6,055 bases of DNA from Streptomyces sp. ICC1 (GCF_003287935.1 NZ_CP030287.1:9028265-9034319); one strand, 5' to 3'. Counted from the first letter of the stretch, positions 1-6,055 are shown. Numbers and translations are program-made. The notes: generated from the sequence alone by a model not told the origin.

Positions 1-80
1 GGGGAGCGGGTTCGGCGGACACGTGGCTGCGGTCGGCGTATGCTGCGGCGATTCAGCGCAGCGGCGGCCGTGGGGGGCAC

Positions 81-556
81 ATGTTTCAGCGGATCGGAGA
101 GCGGGGCGGCAGAGCCGTCGCGACGGCGGCGGTGGCGGGGGTCCTCGCCTTGGCGCTCGCCGGCTGTGAGGGCGCGGACGCGCCGAAGGGCGCCGACAAG
201 CCCGGGGCCGGGGCCCTGCCCTCGCCGAGCACGTCCTCCGCGCCCCCGGTGATGCCCTCGCTCATCGGCAGGACGTCGGCCGACGCCGAGGCCCTCGTCA
301 AACCGCTGGCCGCGGGGGCGGTCGAGGCGCGCAGCGCCTACGGCGACGTCGCCCTGGCCGCGGACCACGCGCAGTGGACCGTCTGTTTCCAGACCCCGGC
401 GGCCGCGAGCCCGCTGCCGCCCGGCACCGCCGTGGAGATCTCGCTCACCGCCCCGGGCACCCCGTGCCCGGAACGGGCCGGAGCCGCCCTGCGCCCCGCC
501 ACGACTCCGAGCCCCACTCCCGCCCGGACCCCGGGCACCGTCAAGACCAGAGTGGT
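81..556 (+). CDS. PASTA-domain lipoprotein, 3'-truncated
   Basis: N-terminal ~158 residues of a secreted lipoprotein. The start at 81 is preceded by a run of six G (72-77), which can serve as ribosome binding site although only 3 nt away. Residues 1-11 are a positively charged n-region, 12-27 a hydrophobic stretch rich in Ala, Val and Leu, and 26-29 a lipobox LAGC with Cys29 as the expected lipidated residue. An Ala/Pro/Ser-rich linker (about 30-56) leads to a PASTA-like domain at about 57-135 (VMPSLIGRTSADAEALV, then a Thr-Val-Cys-Phe strand and a Gly-Thr-Ala-Val-Glu-Ile strand), with a Pro/Thr tail starting. PASTA domains are known to bind muropeptide or beta-lactam-like ligands at the cell surface; the ligand here is unknown. 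The frame continues past 556 only through adapter sequence and an unrelated gene, so the true C-terminus is missing. Confidence 0.72.
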
Positions 557-589
557 TGGTCGGCAGCGTCGTGTGTGTAGAAGAGCCAG
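557..589 (+). other. Nextera/Tn5 library adapter remnant
   Basis: 27 of 33 positions match the Illumina Nextera read-1 transposase adapter, without gaps. The first 14 nt (tggtcggcagcgtc) differ at one position, and 571-589 (gtgtgtgtagaagagccag) match the Tn5 mosaic end AGATGTGTATAAGAGACAG at 14 of 19. Read on the minus strand it gives WLFYTHDAADQ, a variant of the adapter-derived peptide YTSDAADE that contaminates translated assemblies. It separates two unrelated gene fragments of opposite strand. It is an artefact and not genomic. Confidence 0.9.
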
Positions 590-1056
590 GGTGCGTCGAA
601 CGCGGCGGGGGGCTTGCCGCCGCCCTCCACGGCCCGTACGGCGGCCAGCAGTGCGGCGGCCGTGCCGCTGAGCTTGGCGCCGGCCTCCACGGGGGTCTCG
701 CGCTCGGCCTTGCGGCGGGCGATGCGCTCCCGCTCGATCTTCTGCGCGGCCAGTTCGGCCGCCGCTTCGCTGAGCTGAGGCGTGGCCCCGGCGGCCTCGG
801 CGGACGCCTCCGAGCCCGCGTCCCCGCCGGCCGCCTCCGCCTCAGGGTCGGCCTCCGCCTCAGGGTCGGCCTCCGCCTCAGGGTCGGCCTCGGCCTCAAG
901 GGCCGCCTCCGCCTCAGGGTCGGCCTCCGCCCCCGGCCCCCCGTCGGTTCCGGCTTCGCCCGAGGTGTTCGCCTGGTCCGTCGGCTCGGGCTCCGCCGCC
1001 GGGCCCGCGGCTTCGCCGTCGCCGTCCGGGACCTCGGCTTCGCCGGGGGCGTCACC
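590..1056 (-). CDS. Ala/Glu-rich protein internal fragment, possibly N-terminal region of a RecD-like helicase
   Basis: About 155 residues, open at both ends, read from 1056 down to 590. The first part is a disordered acidic linker rich in Glu, Ala, Pro and Gly, containing hexapeptide repeats AEADPE encoded at 834-923. It is followed by a charged helix (AAELAAQKIERERIARRKAE) and a conserved-looking segment, AGAKLSGTAAALLAAVRAVE, before the piece ends at the adapter. No start or stop belongs to it. The KLSGTA...LLAAVRAVE segment resembles, from memory, the N-terminal region of large Streptomyces helix-hairpin-helix/RecD-like ATPases, but no catalytic motif is present, so that assignment is tentative. 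The coding strand is supported by the repeats staying in frame and by clean codon usage. Confidence 0.5.
834..923 (-). repeat. Five tandem 18-bp units encoding AEADPE hexapeptides
   Basis: Units at 834-851, 852-869, 870-887 and 906-923 are identical (cctccgcctcagggtcgg on the plus strand). The unit at 888-905 is diverged (cctcggcctcaagggccg). Eighteen bases keep the minus-strand frame, giving four AEADPE-type repeats and one AEAALE-type variant in an acidic linker. Replication slippage is the usual origin of such arrays. Confidence 0.9.
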
Positions 1057-1433
1057 GAGCAGATGTCCAGGACGCAGGCCAGGTAGAGCCATGTGCCGCC
1101 GACCTGAACGTAGGTGATGTCCCCGCACCATTTCTCGTCCAGGTCCCGGGCGGTGAAGGCCCGTCGGACCAGGTCCGCGACGGGCGGCGCAAGCTTGTCG
1201 GGGACCGTGGTGCGCTTGCGCCGCCGCAGGTGGCGTCCTTCGATCCCGTTGACGCGCATCAACCGCTCGACGCGCTTGCGGTTCACGGTGTGTCCGAACC
1301 CGCGCAGCTCGGCATGGACCCGGCGGACCCCGTAGGTTCCCCGGTGGCCGGCGTGGATCTCGCGGATCTCTGCGACCAGGGCGTCATCGTCGGCCCGGCG
1401 GGCATCGCGGGCCCCGGCGCCGGCGAGCCACTG
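1057..1433 (-). mobile_element. IS3-family transposase orfB fragment, copy A
   Basis: Internal orfB piece, 377 bp, same region as 1557-1933 with three differences. On the minus strand it runs from just after the N-terminal helix to the second catalytic region: HTH_21-type segment (EIREIHAGHRGTYGVRRVHA), then RVERLMRVNGIEG, then the rve/DDE core with first Asp in WCGDITYVQV and second Asp in LACVLDICS. The catalytic Glu, the C-terminus, the N-terminus and both inverted repeats are absent, so it cannot be an active element. Compared with copy B it has Pro for Ser (base 1184), Arg for Gly (1280) and Ala for Gly (1372). It joins the acidic-protein piece at 1057 out of frame and an IS5-type tail at 1433/1434. 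Confidence 0.85.
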
Positions 1434-1556
1434 AGCCTTTTCCAACCTCATGTTGAGGCGTGGTGGAGGACGAGGACGGCCTTCACGATGTCGGTGATCC
1501 GGTTGGTGCTGCAGCGGAGCTTCCGTAGGAGGCGCCAACCCTTCAGCACGGCCATG
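1434..1556 (-). mobile_element. IS5-type (DDE_Tnp_4-like) transposase C-terminal tail
   Basis: The minus strand from 1556 encodes MAVLKGWRLLRKLRCS followed by TNRITDIVKAVLVLHHAST and a TGA stop at 1450-1448. This wording (LKGWRLLRKLRCST, then an aliphatic helix ending near Leu-His) is typical of the extreme C-terminus of Streptomyces IS5-group transposases of the DDE_Tnp_4 kind. It belongs to a different family from the IS3 orfB fragments on both sides. It reads in frame from IS3 copy B (DICS then MAVLKG), creating a false hybrid transposase. Positions 1434-1447 are presumed downstream sequence of the IS5 gene. All catalytic residues are missing. Confidence 0.7.
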
Positions 1557-2029
1557 GAGCAGATGTCCAGGACGCAGGCCAGGTAGAGCCATGTGCCGCC
1601 GACCTGAACGTAGGTGATGTCCCCGCACCATTTCTCGTCCAGGTCCCGGGCGGTGAAGGCCCGTCGGACCAGGTCCGCGACGGACGGCGCAAGCTTGTCG
1701 GGGACCGTGGTGCGCTTGCGCCGCCGCAGGTGGCGTCCTTCGATCCCGTTGACGCGCATCAACCGCTCGACGCGCTTGCCGTTCACGGTGTGTCCGAACC
1801 CGCGCAGCTCGGCATGGACCCGGCGGACCCCGTAGGTTCCCCGGTGGCCGGCGTGGATCTCGCGGATCTCTCCGACCAGGGCGTCATCGTCGGCCCGGCG
1901 GGCATCGCGGGCCCCGGCGCCGGCGAGCCACTGGTAGTAGCCCGAGCGCGACATGCCCAGGACCCGGCATATCCGCTGCACGCCGAACTCGGCGCGGTAG
2001 GCGGAGATGAAGTCCCAGCGGCCGGTCAT
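1557..2029 (-). mobile_element. IS3-family transposase orfB fragment, copy B, with genuine N-terminus
   Basis: Starts at ATG 2029-2027, whose last bases overlap the orfA stop (ATGA), the usual IS3-family coupling. Order: short N-terminal helix (MTGRWDFISAYRAEFGVQR), CRVLGMSRSGYYQWLAG, HTH_21 region (EIREIHAGHRGTYGVRRVHA), RVERLMRVNGIEG, basic RHLRRRKR, then the rve/DDE core with Asp in CGDITYVQV and Asp in LACVLDICS. It stops there after ~158 residues, where the family normally has about 270-300, so the catalytic Glu and C-terminus are lost. Beyond 1557 the frame runs on into an unrelated IS5-type tail. Function in the intact element: strand transfer in copy-out-paste-in transposition. Confidence 0.88.
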
Positions 2030-2055
2030 GCCCTCATCTCCTTCGCGAAATACTG
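2026..2055 (-). mobile_element. IS3-family orfA C-terminal remnant
   Basis: Only the last residues YFAKEMRA and the TGA stop (2028-2026) remain. The ending matches the common IS3 orfA terminus (AxYFAKEM), which follows a leucine-zipper helix in the full protein. Upstream of about 2055 the sequence stops resembling orfA, so the DNA-binding part is missing. Its value is that it confirms the orfB start. Confidence 0.65.
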
Positions 2056-2128
2056 CCGGGGAGCCGGTGGAGGGCGTGGTGGTGCGGGGGCTCTGACCGG
2101 CACCGGCGGGGCGCGCCGGACTGCGGGC

Positions 2129-2185
2129 CCGGACCCTGGCCGCGCCCTCGCCGGACCCTGGCCGCGCCCTCGCCGCGCCCTGCGG
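2129..2185. repeat. 22-bp tandem repeat, two full units plus a partial
   Basis: Units 2129-2150 and 2151-2172 are identical (ccggaccctggccgcgccct followed by cg), and 2173-2185 repeats part of the unit (ccgcgccctgcgg). It lies immediately downstream of the NUDIX stop codon. The rest of 2056-2189 is GC-rich and I see no gene in it. Confidence 0.85.
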
Positions 2186-2189
2186 AGGA

Positions 2190-2543
2190 CTACGCGTACC
2201 CGCCCCGGAACCACTCCTGCGCCGCCCGCGTGTGCAGCGGGAACGCCAGCTCCTCCGGGCCCCGCAGGACGTGCCAGCCCGTCGTCTCGTCGGTGGCGAC
2301 GGACGCGGGGAGGGCGGCGGCCGGGCGGACCGGGAGGAGGCCGAAGAGGAGCAGGTGCCCGGCCGGGGAGCTGTGGGCTCCGGCCAGGGTGACGTCGGCG
2401 GCCGGTGCGTGGATGCCGGTCTCCTCACGGAGTTCGCGGACGACCGATTCGCGCCAGTCCTCACCGAAGTCCATGAAGCCGCCAGGCAGGGCGACACCGC
2501 CGAGGGCGGGCTCGATGGTGCGGGTGATGACCACCAGGCCGGT
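2190..2543 (-). CDS. NUDIX hydrolase, C-terminal ~117 residues
   Basis: Stop TAG at 2192-2190. Reading from about 2543: GLVVITRTIEPALGGVALPG, then a perfect Nudix box, Gly-x5-Glu-x7-Arg-Glu-Leu-Arg-Glu-Glu-Thr-Gly-Ile (within GFMDFGEDWRESVVRELREE), then HSSPAGHLLLFGLLPVRPAA and a tail with TGWHVLRGPEELAFPLHTRA. The Glu-rich box binds the divalent metal for hydrolysis of a nucleoside diphosphate linked to a moiety X; the substrate cannot be deduced. In Streptomyces relatives an N-terminal zinc-ribbon-like segment and a first strand precede this part; they are absent because the piece is cut at about 2541-2556, where it meets a plus-strand ATPase fragment. Confidence 0.85.
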   Translation of the reverse strand, partial: TGLVVITRTIEPALGGVALPGGFMDFGEDWRESVVRELREETGIHAPAADVTLAGAHSSPAGHLLLFGLLPVRPAAALPASVATDETTGWHVLRGPEELAFPLHTRAAQEWFRGGYA

Positions 2544-2544
2544 C

Positions 2545-3042
2545 CCCTCCACCCCGCAGGGCAACCTCCGCCCCCGCCTCACCTCCTTCGTCGGGCGCGA
2601 ACCCGAACTCGCCTCCCTCCGCGCCGACCTGGCCCGCCTGCGCCTCGTCACCCTCACCGGCCCCGGCGGCTCCGGAAAGACCCGCCTCGCCGAGCACGCC
2701 GCCACCGACCACCACGAACCGGTCTGGCTCGTCGAACTGGCCCGCCTCGACCACCCCGCGGCCGTCCCCGGCGCCGTCCTCAGCGCCCTCGGCCTGCGCG
2801 AGAGCTCCCTCGTGGCCCGCGAGAAGACCCCGGCCGACGACCCCGCCACGCTCCTCGTCGAGCACTGCGCCAACCGCCGCCTGCTCCTCGTCCTCGACAA
2901 CTGCGAGCACGTCATCGGCGCCGCCGCCGAACTCGCCGACCGCCTCCTCGCGCACTGCCCCGGCGTACGGATCCTCGCCACCAGCCGCGAACCCCTCGGC
3001 GTCCCCGGCGAAACGCTTCGCCCCGTCGAACCGCTCCCGCCG
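2545..3042 (+). CDS. LAL/STAND-type regulator ATPase (NB-ARC-like) domain, fragment
   Basis: About 166 residues open at both ends. It begins with STPQGNLRPRLTSFVGREPE, the usual lead-in to the nucleotide-binding domain of Streptomyces LuxR- or SARP-type large regulators. Walker A is GPGGSGKT (2659-2682), Walker B LLLVLDNCEH (2881-2910), and the sensor-like motif ILATSREPLG is at 2971-3000, followed by VPGETLRPVEPLPP. Such domains switch multi-domain transcription regulators by ATP binding. The effector (HTH) and TPR parts are missing. At about 3042 the piece runs into IS5 sequence and meets TAG (3046-3048), which belongs to the other fragment. No frame damage is visible. The family is certain; whether it was LuxR-like or SARP-like is not. 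Confidence 0.82.
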
Positions 3043-3515
3043 TCGTAGGCCTTGTCCGCGTGCAGCTTGCCGGGTCGGCGCCGGCGGCGTCCGCGGCGGG
3101 ATCGGATGGGCGGTATGCCGCGGACGAGGGGCTCAAGGGCCTGGCTGTCGTGCAGGTTCGCGCCCGAGATGCCGACGGACAGGGGCAGACCGGTCCGCTC
3201 GGTGATCAAGTGGATCTTCGACCCGAACTTGCCCCGGTCGACAGGATTCGGACCTGTCAGGTCCACCTTTTCAGGGCCCGCATGTTCACTGAGTCGATCG
3301 CGCAGCGGGACCAGTCCAACTCGCCGTGGGCGCCGAGTTCGTCAAGGACCAGGCGGTGGAGCTTGGCCCACACCCGGGCCCTGCTTCACTCGGTGAACCG
3401 CCGGTGAGCTGTCGCCCCCGACGGCCCGAACGATGCCGCAGGCACCTGCTGCCAGGTACAACCCGACGTCGCCACGAACACGATCGCGGCAAGCACCTCC
3501 CGGTCGCCGTGCCAC
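3043..3515 (-). pseudogene. IS5-family (DDE_Tnp_1-like) transposase, degenerate and truncated
   Basis: The minus strand from about 3513 reads HGDREVLAAIVFVATSGCTW, QQVPAASFGPSGATAHRRFTE, then an in-frame TGA at 3388-3386 where the family has Trp (FTEW). It continues with ARVWAKLHRLVLDELGAHGE, LDWSRCAIDSVNMRAL. A frameshift at about 3266-3272, in an A run (AAAAGG; five A would restore frame as ALKKVDLTGP), leads to DLTGPNPVDRGKFGSKIHLI, TERTGLPLSVGISGANLHDS and finally KLHADKAYD at about 3045. The catalytic Asp in AIDS and Asp in HADKAYD are visible; the last acidic residue and C-terminus are cut off. Two inactivating lesions plus truncation make it a dead element, unless the indel is a sequencing error. 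It is a different IS5 subgroup from the tail at 1434-1556. Confidence 0.85.
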
Positions 3516-3980
3516 CTCGGCCAGCCGCGCCCCCGTGAAATCCGCCCCGCGCAGCGAGCAGTCCCGGAACTCCACCCGCTCCAGCACCGCCCCCGCGAAG
3601 TCCGGCTCCACCAGCACGCACCCCTCGAAGACGACGTCCTTCAGCCGCGCCGCCCGCAGGTTCAAGTAGTCGATCTTGCCCCCGCGCACGAGGACCCGCT
3701 CCAGCACCGCCCCGTGCAACTGCACCCCTCCCAGCCGGGCCTCCAACAGCTCCACGTCCCGCAGCGAAGCCCCCGACAGGTCGGTCCCGACGCCCCGCAC
3801 GCCCTCCAGTACCGAGTCCATGAACCGCGCCTTCGCCAGCCCCGTCTCGTCCAGCGCGCAGCGCCGCAGCGCGCAGTCCATGAACCGGGCCCCGACCCCC
3901 TCCTGGCCCCCGAGGTCCACGTCCGCGAGCTCCAGCCCGTCGTAGTCCCCGTCCGGCTCCAGCCCACCGCCCCGCGGTGG
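3512..3980 (-). CDS. Pentapeptide-repeat protein, internal fragment
   Basis: About 155 residues, open at both ends. From 3980 the minus strand reads GGGLEPDGDYDGLELADVDL, then repeats in the A(D/N)LxX pattern: ARFMD CALRR CALDE, AKFMD-like ARFMD SVLEG, TDLSG ASLRD VELLE, VQLHG AVLER VLVRG, LNLRA ARLKD VVFEG CVLVE PDFAG AVLER VEFRD CSLRG ADFTG ARLAE. The central Leu or Phe every five residues predicts a right-handed quadrilateral beta-helix. Some family members (Qnr, MfpA) mimic DNA and protect gyrase, but nothing here supports that role in particular. It is cut by the adapter on its N-terminal side and by the IS5 fragment on its C-terminal side, inside a 16-bp sequence also found at another join. 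Confidence 0.85.
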
Positions 3981-3981
3981 A

Positions 3982-4014
3982 TCTTCGGCTGCGTCGGATG
4001 TGTATACGAGCCAG
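3982..4014 (+). other. Second Nextera/Tn5 library adapter remnant
   Basis: 28 of 33 positions match the Nextera read-1 adapter without gaps. The mosaic-end part (4000-side core gatgtgtata) is nearly intact. The minus strand translates as WLVYTSDAAED, the well-known adapter-derived peptide. It shares two substitutions with the copy at 557-589: G for the first mosaic-end base, and AGAGCCAG for AGAGACAG. It sits between a pentapeptide-repeat fragment and a histidine-kinase fragment. Confidence 0.93.
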
Positions 4015-4341
4015 GCCCCCGCGCCCTCCGCCCGCGCGCACAGCCCGCGCACGGCCTCCGGCAGCGAGCTGCGGTCCAGTTCGGGCGGGGCCAGGTCATG
4101 GATGAGCCGGCGGGCCTCCTCCAGGTTCTCGCGCGCCGCCGCCGCGGCCTGCCGGACCAGCTGCCGGGCCCGCAACGGCTCCCGCGTCCACTGCTGGTCG
4201 GCCGCGTCGAGCAGCATGTGCATGCTGGTCAGCCCCTGCGCCACCGTGTCGTGCAGCTCGGCGGCGAGCCTGGTTCTCTCCCGGAGCACCCCGGCCGCCA
4301 ACGCCTCGCGCTGTCCCCCCGCTCCTGCCACGACGGTCCCG
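4015..4341 (-). CDS. NarL-type sensor histidine kinase (HisKA_3) fragment
   Basis: From about 4330 the minus strand reads QREALAAGVLRERTRLAAEL, HDTVAQGLTSMHMLLDAADQ, then TREPLRARQLVRQAAAAARE, NLEEARRLIHDLAPPELDRS and SLPEAVRGLCARAEGAGA. The H-box motif ELHDTVAQGL with phospho-acceptor His (codon 4253-4251) and the dimerisation helix ending in RRLIHDLAPPEL define a HisKA_3 kinase of the NarL/DesK class, which autophosphorylates and passes phosphate to a LuxR-type response regulator. The sensor part and the HATPase_c domain are missing. The N-terminal boundary is unclear: 4331-4384 has no recognisable protein on either strand. The LuxR fragment nearby cannot be taken as its partner because joins intervene and it lacks a receiver domain. 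Confidence 0.85.
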
Positions 4342-4384
4342 TCCCCTCCACGCACGACCCCCGGACCTCCCGGACGCGCCGAGC

Positions 4385-4803
4385 TTAAGACGGCGCCCTC
4401 CGCCCGGGCGAGAGCTGCCGGCCGGGCTGGAGCTACGGGTGCTGATGGAGCGGGAGCCGCAGTTCGTGTCCATGGCCCGGGACCATCCGGCCGCGGCGCG
4501 GTCCGTGGTGGAGCTGCGGGACCTCGCCGCCGACCGCTGGACCGTGGACCCCTCGGTGGACGGCGAGTGGGACGGCCTGCGCAGGGTCTTCGCGTGCGCC
4601 GGGCTCGACCCGCCCCTCCTGCACGCCGATTACCACACCGCCACCTCGCTGATCGTCTCCGGCGAGGCGGTCGCCCCCTGCCAGCCCACCTCCGGGCCGC
4701 GCGAGGACATGGCGATCCGCCCGCTCTCGGGCGACCCGCTGGCCGTGCGCCTCCTCCTCGCGACCCGGCCGGGCGCTGCGCGAGCTCCTGCCCGGCTACG
4801 ATC
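4385..4803 (+). CDS. LysR-type regulator, effector-binding domain fragment, frameshifted
   Basis: The plus strand from about 4385 reads RPPPGRELPAGLELRVLMER, EPQFVSMARDHPAAARSVVE, LRDLAADRWTVDP, GEWDGLRRVFACAGLDPPLL and HADYHTATSLIVSGEAVAPC, ending EDMAIRPLSGDPLAVRLLLA TRP. The phrases RVLMEREP, DHPAA and the EDMAIRPL...RLLLAT ending are characteristic of LysR substrate-binding domains in actinobacteria. The HTH is absent. At 4771-4773 (GGG) one extra G shifts the frame; skipping it restores TRPALRELLPGYD, the expected C-terminal helix. The lesion is in a homopolymer, so a sequencing error is as likely as a mutation. After GYD (4802) the sequence becomes the opposite-strand LuxR fragment. GTG 4439 is not a real start. 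Confidence 0.75.
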
Positions 4804-5130
4804 GCGGCGACCGCCGACCGTGAACGGACCTCCAGCTTCGCCAGGATGCGCGAGACGTGCGTCTGCACGGTCCGGCTGGACAGGAAGAGGGCGGAGGCGA
4901 TCTCGGGATTCGTCCGGCCCTCCGCGACGAACAGCGCCACCCGCAGCTCCGACGGAGTCAGCGCCTCCCAGCCCCGCGCCGGGCGCCGCCGCGCCGCGCG
5001 GCTGCCCCGGCGGACCCCCAGGCTCCGCAACCGGGCTTCGGCCCGGGCGACGTCCCACCGCGCGCCCAGGGCCTCGTAGGCGGTCACCGCGCGGATCAGG
5101 GCCGACCGCGAGGAGGGCAGGTCGCCGTGC
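4797..5130 (-). CDS. LuxR-family regulator C-terminus with HTH, fragment
   Basis: The minus strand from about 5120 reads GDLPSSRSALIRAVTAYEAL, GARWDVARAEARLRSLGVRR and a basic Arg/Ala linker. The LuxR HTH follows at about 4962-4806: LTPSELRVALFVAEGRTNPE, IASALFLSSRTVQTHVSRIL, AKLEVRSRSAVAAIVA. The helices T-PEIASALF and SSRTVQTHVSRI are the scaffold and recognition helices. The preceding YEALGARWDVARAEARLRSLG helix is typical of the end of the TPR region in large LAL-type activators. It cannot be shown to belong with the ATPase fragment at 2545-3042, which is on the other strand and 1.7 kb away. No stop codon is seen because the piece joins LysR sequence at 4794-4803 through ggctacgatc, which both genes use. 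Confidence 0.83.
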
Positions 5131-5263
5131 CACCTGGCAACTGCTCCGCCTCGACCCGGTGCTGGGCACCACCCGCGGCGACCTCGACGCACTGCGCGAC
5201 TACATGACGAACAGCGTCGAAGCCACCCTGCTCTCCCTCGCCCAATGGATCGCCGAGGAGTGA
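5131..5263 (+). CDS. Unrecognised protein, C-terminal ~43 residues
   Basis: The plus strand reads TWQLLRLDPVLGTTRGDLDA, LRDYMTNSVEATLLSLAQWI, AEE and a TGA stop at 5261-5263. It looks like the end of a soluble helical protein and has good Streptomyces codon usage (C or G in nearly every third position), but I cannot assign a family. The upstream part is lost at the join near 5120-5135. A terminator is not evident in the following 80 bases. Confidence 0.45.
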
Positions 5264-5340
5264 GGAGCGAGGTTCCCGGGTGCGGCCTCGTCGACGCCGC
5301 CAGGCGCGAGCGACGCGCCCGGACCCTCTGCCGCCGGGAC

Positions 5341-6055
<715 letters not shown>

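Larger units (their letters stand above)
1057..1933. repeat. Pair of 377-bp direct repeats offset by exactly 500 bp
   Basis: 1057-1433 and 1557-1933 are 374/377 identical, with differences at 1184/1684, 1280/1780 and 1372/1872. Both copies start at the same IS3 position (plus-strand gagcagatgtcc). The repeat is two alleles of one IS3 orfB. Confidence 0.93.

Noticed and set aside
17..44. Possible promoter upstream of the lipoprotein (TATGCT at 39-44)
   Set aside because: No convincing -35 hexamer at the right distance (only ggacac), and single hexamers are uninformative in this base composition.
557..589. Tn5-like transposon end as a natural mobile element
   Set aside because: The match extends beyond the 19-bp mosaic end into the synthetic 14-nt Nextera primer part, which natural Tn5 does not have, and no transposon body is present.
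556..1131. Arg-rich plus-strand frames through 556-1117
   Set aside because: They are shadows of the minus-strand acidic protein; the 18-bp repeats give sensible AEADPE units only on the minus strand.
2190..3266. A 358-residue minus-strand frame joining an IS5 transposase to a NUDIX hydrolase
   Set aside because: The middle third is the antisense of the plus-strand ATPase domain (Walker A and B lie on the other strand). It is a chimeric read-through and not a fusion protein.
4015..5130. A two-component system made of the histidine kinase and the LuxR protein
   Set aside because: An opposite-strand LysR fragment and two joins lie between them, the LuxR piece has no receiver domain, and its upstream helix fits a LAL-type regulator instead.
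2545..5130. One LAL regulator split into an ATPase half (2545-3042) and an HTH half (4797-5130)
   Set aside because: The halves are on opposite strands with unrelated fragments between them, and nothing in the sequence links them.

Overview
High-GC actinobacterial DNA, almost certainly Streptomyces. The right end carries a Streptomyces-type 16S rRNA 3' terminus with its anti-Shine-Dalgarno sequence, followed by 16S-23S spacer. The protein fragments (PASTA lipoprotein, NUDIX hydrolase, LAL-type ATPase, LuxR, LysR, HisKA_3 kinase, pentapeptide-repeat protein, IS3- and IS5-family transposases) also have the codon bias and wording usual in that genus.

The main result is that this is not a natural gene neighbourhood. 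No gene is complete. About a dozen gene pieces of roughly 300-500 bp, on alternating strands, are butted end to end without intergenic DNA, and each stops mid-domain at an abrupt join. Two joins carry degenerate but clear copies of the 33-nt Nextera/Tn5 library adapter (557-589 and 3982-4014), with 27/33 and 28/33 matches. Several successive joins are about 500 bp apart (557, 1057, 1557, ~2056, ~2544, ~3043). I read the window as a chimeric assembly or concatenated amplified fragments. I found no credible new biological system, and the apparent gene order should not be used to infer operons or pathways.

Layout: 1-556, upstream DNA and the N-terminal part of a PASTA lipoprotein (+). 557-589, adapter. 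590-1056, internal piece of an Ala/Glu-rich protein with five 18-bp repeats (-). 1057-1433, IS3 orfB fragment A (-). 1434-1556, IS5-type transposase tail (-). 1557-~2055, IS3 fragment B with the orfA/orfB boundary (-). ~2056-2189, non-coding DNA with a 22-bp tandem repeat. 2190-~2543, C-terminal part of a NUDIX hydrolase (-). ~2545-3042, STAND/LAL ATPase domain (+). ~3042-3515, a second, degenerate IS5-family transposase (-). ~3512-3980, pentapeptide-repeat protein (-). 3982-4014, adapter. 4015-~4341, HisKA_3 histidine kinase (-). ~4385-4803, LysR effector domain (+, frameshifted). ~4797-5130, LuxR HTH C-terminus (-). 5131-5263, unrecognised C-terminus (+). 5341-5451, endonuclease/exonuclease/phosphatase piece (+). 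5451-6055, two head-to-tail 302-bp copies of 16S 3' end plus spacer from two different rRNA operons.

What remains of biological value is at the level of single fragments: two IS3 alleles differing by three nonsynonymous bases, an in-frame hexapeptide repeat, a decayed IS5 transposase, and two spacer alleles whose variable blocks flank a UUCG hairpin and keep its base paired.
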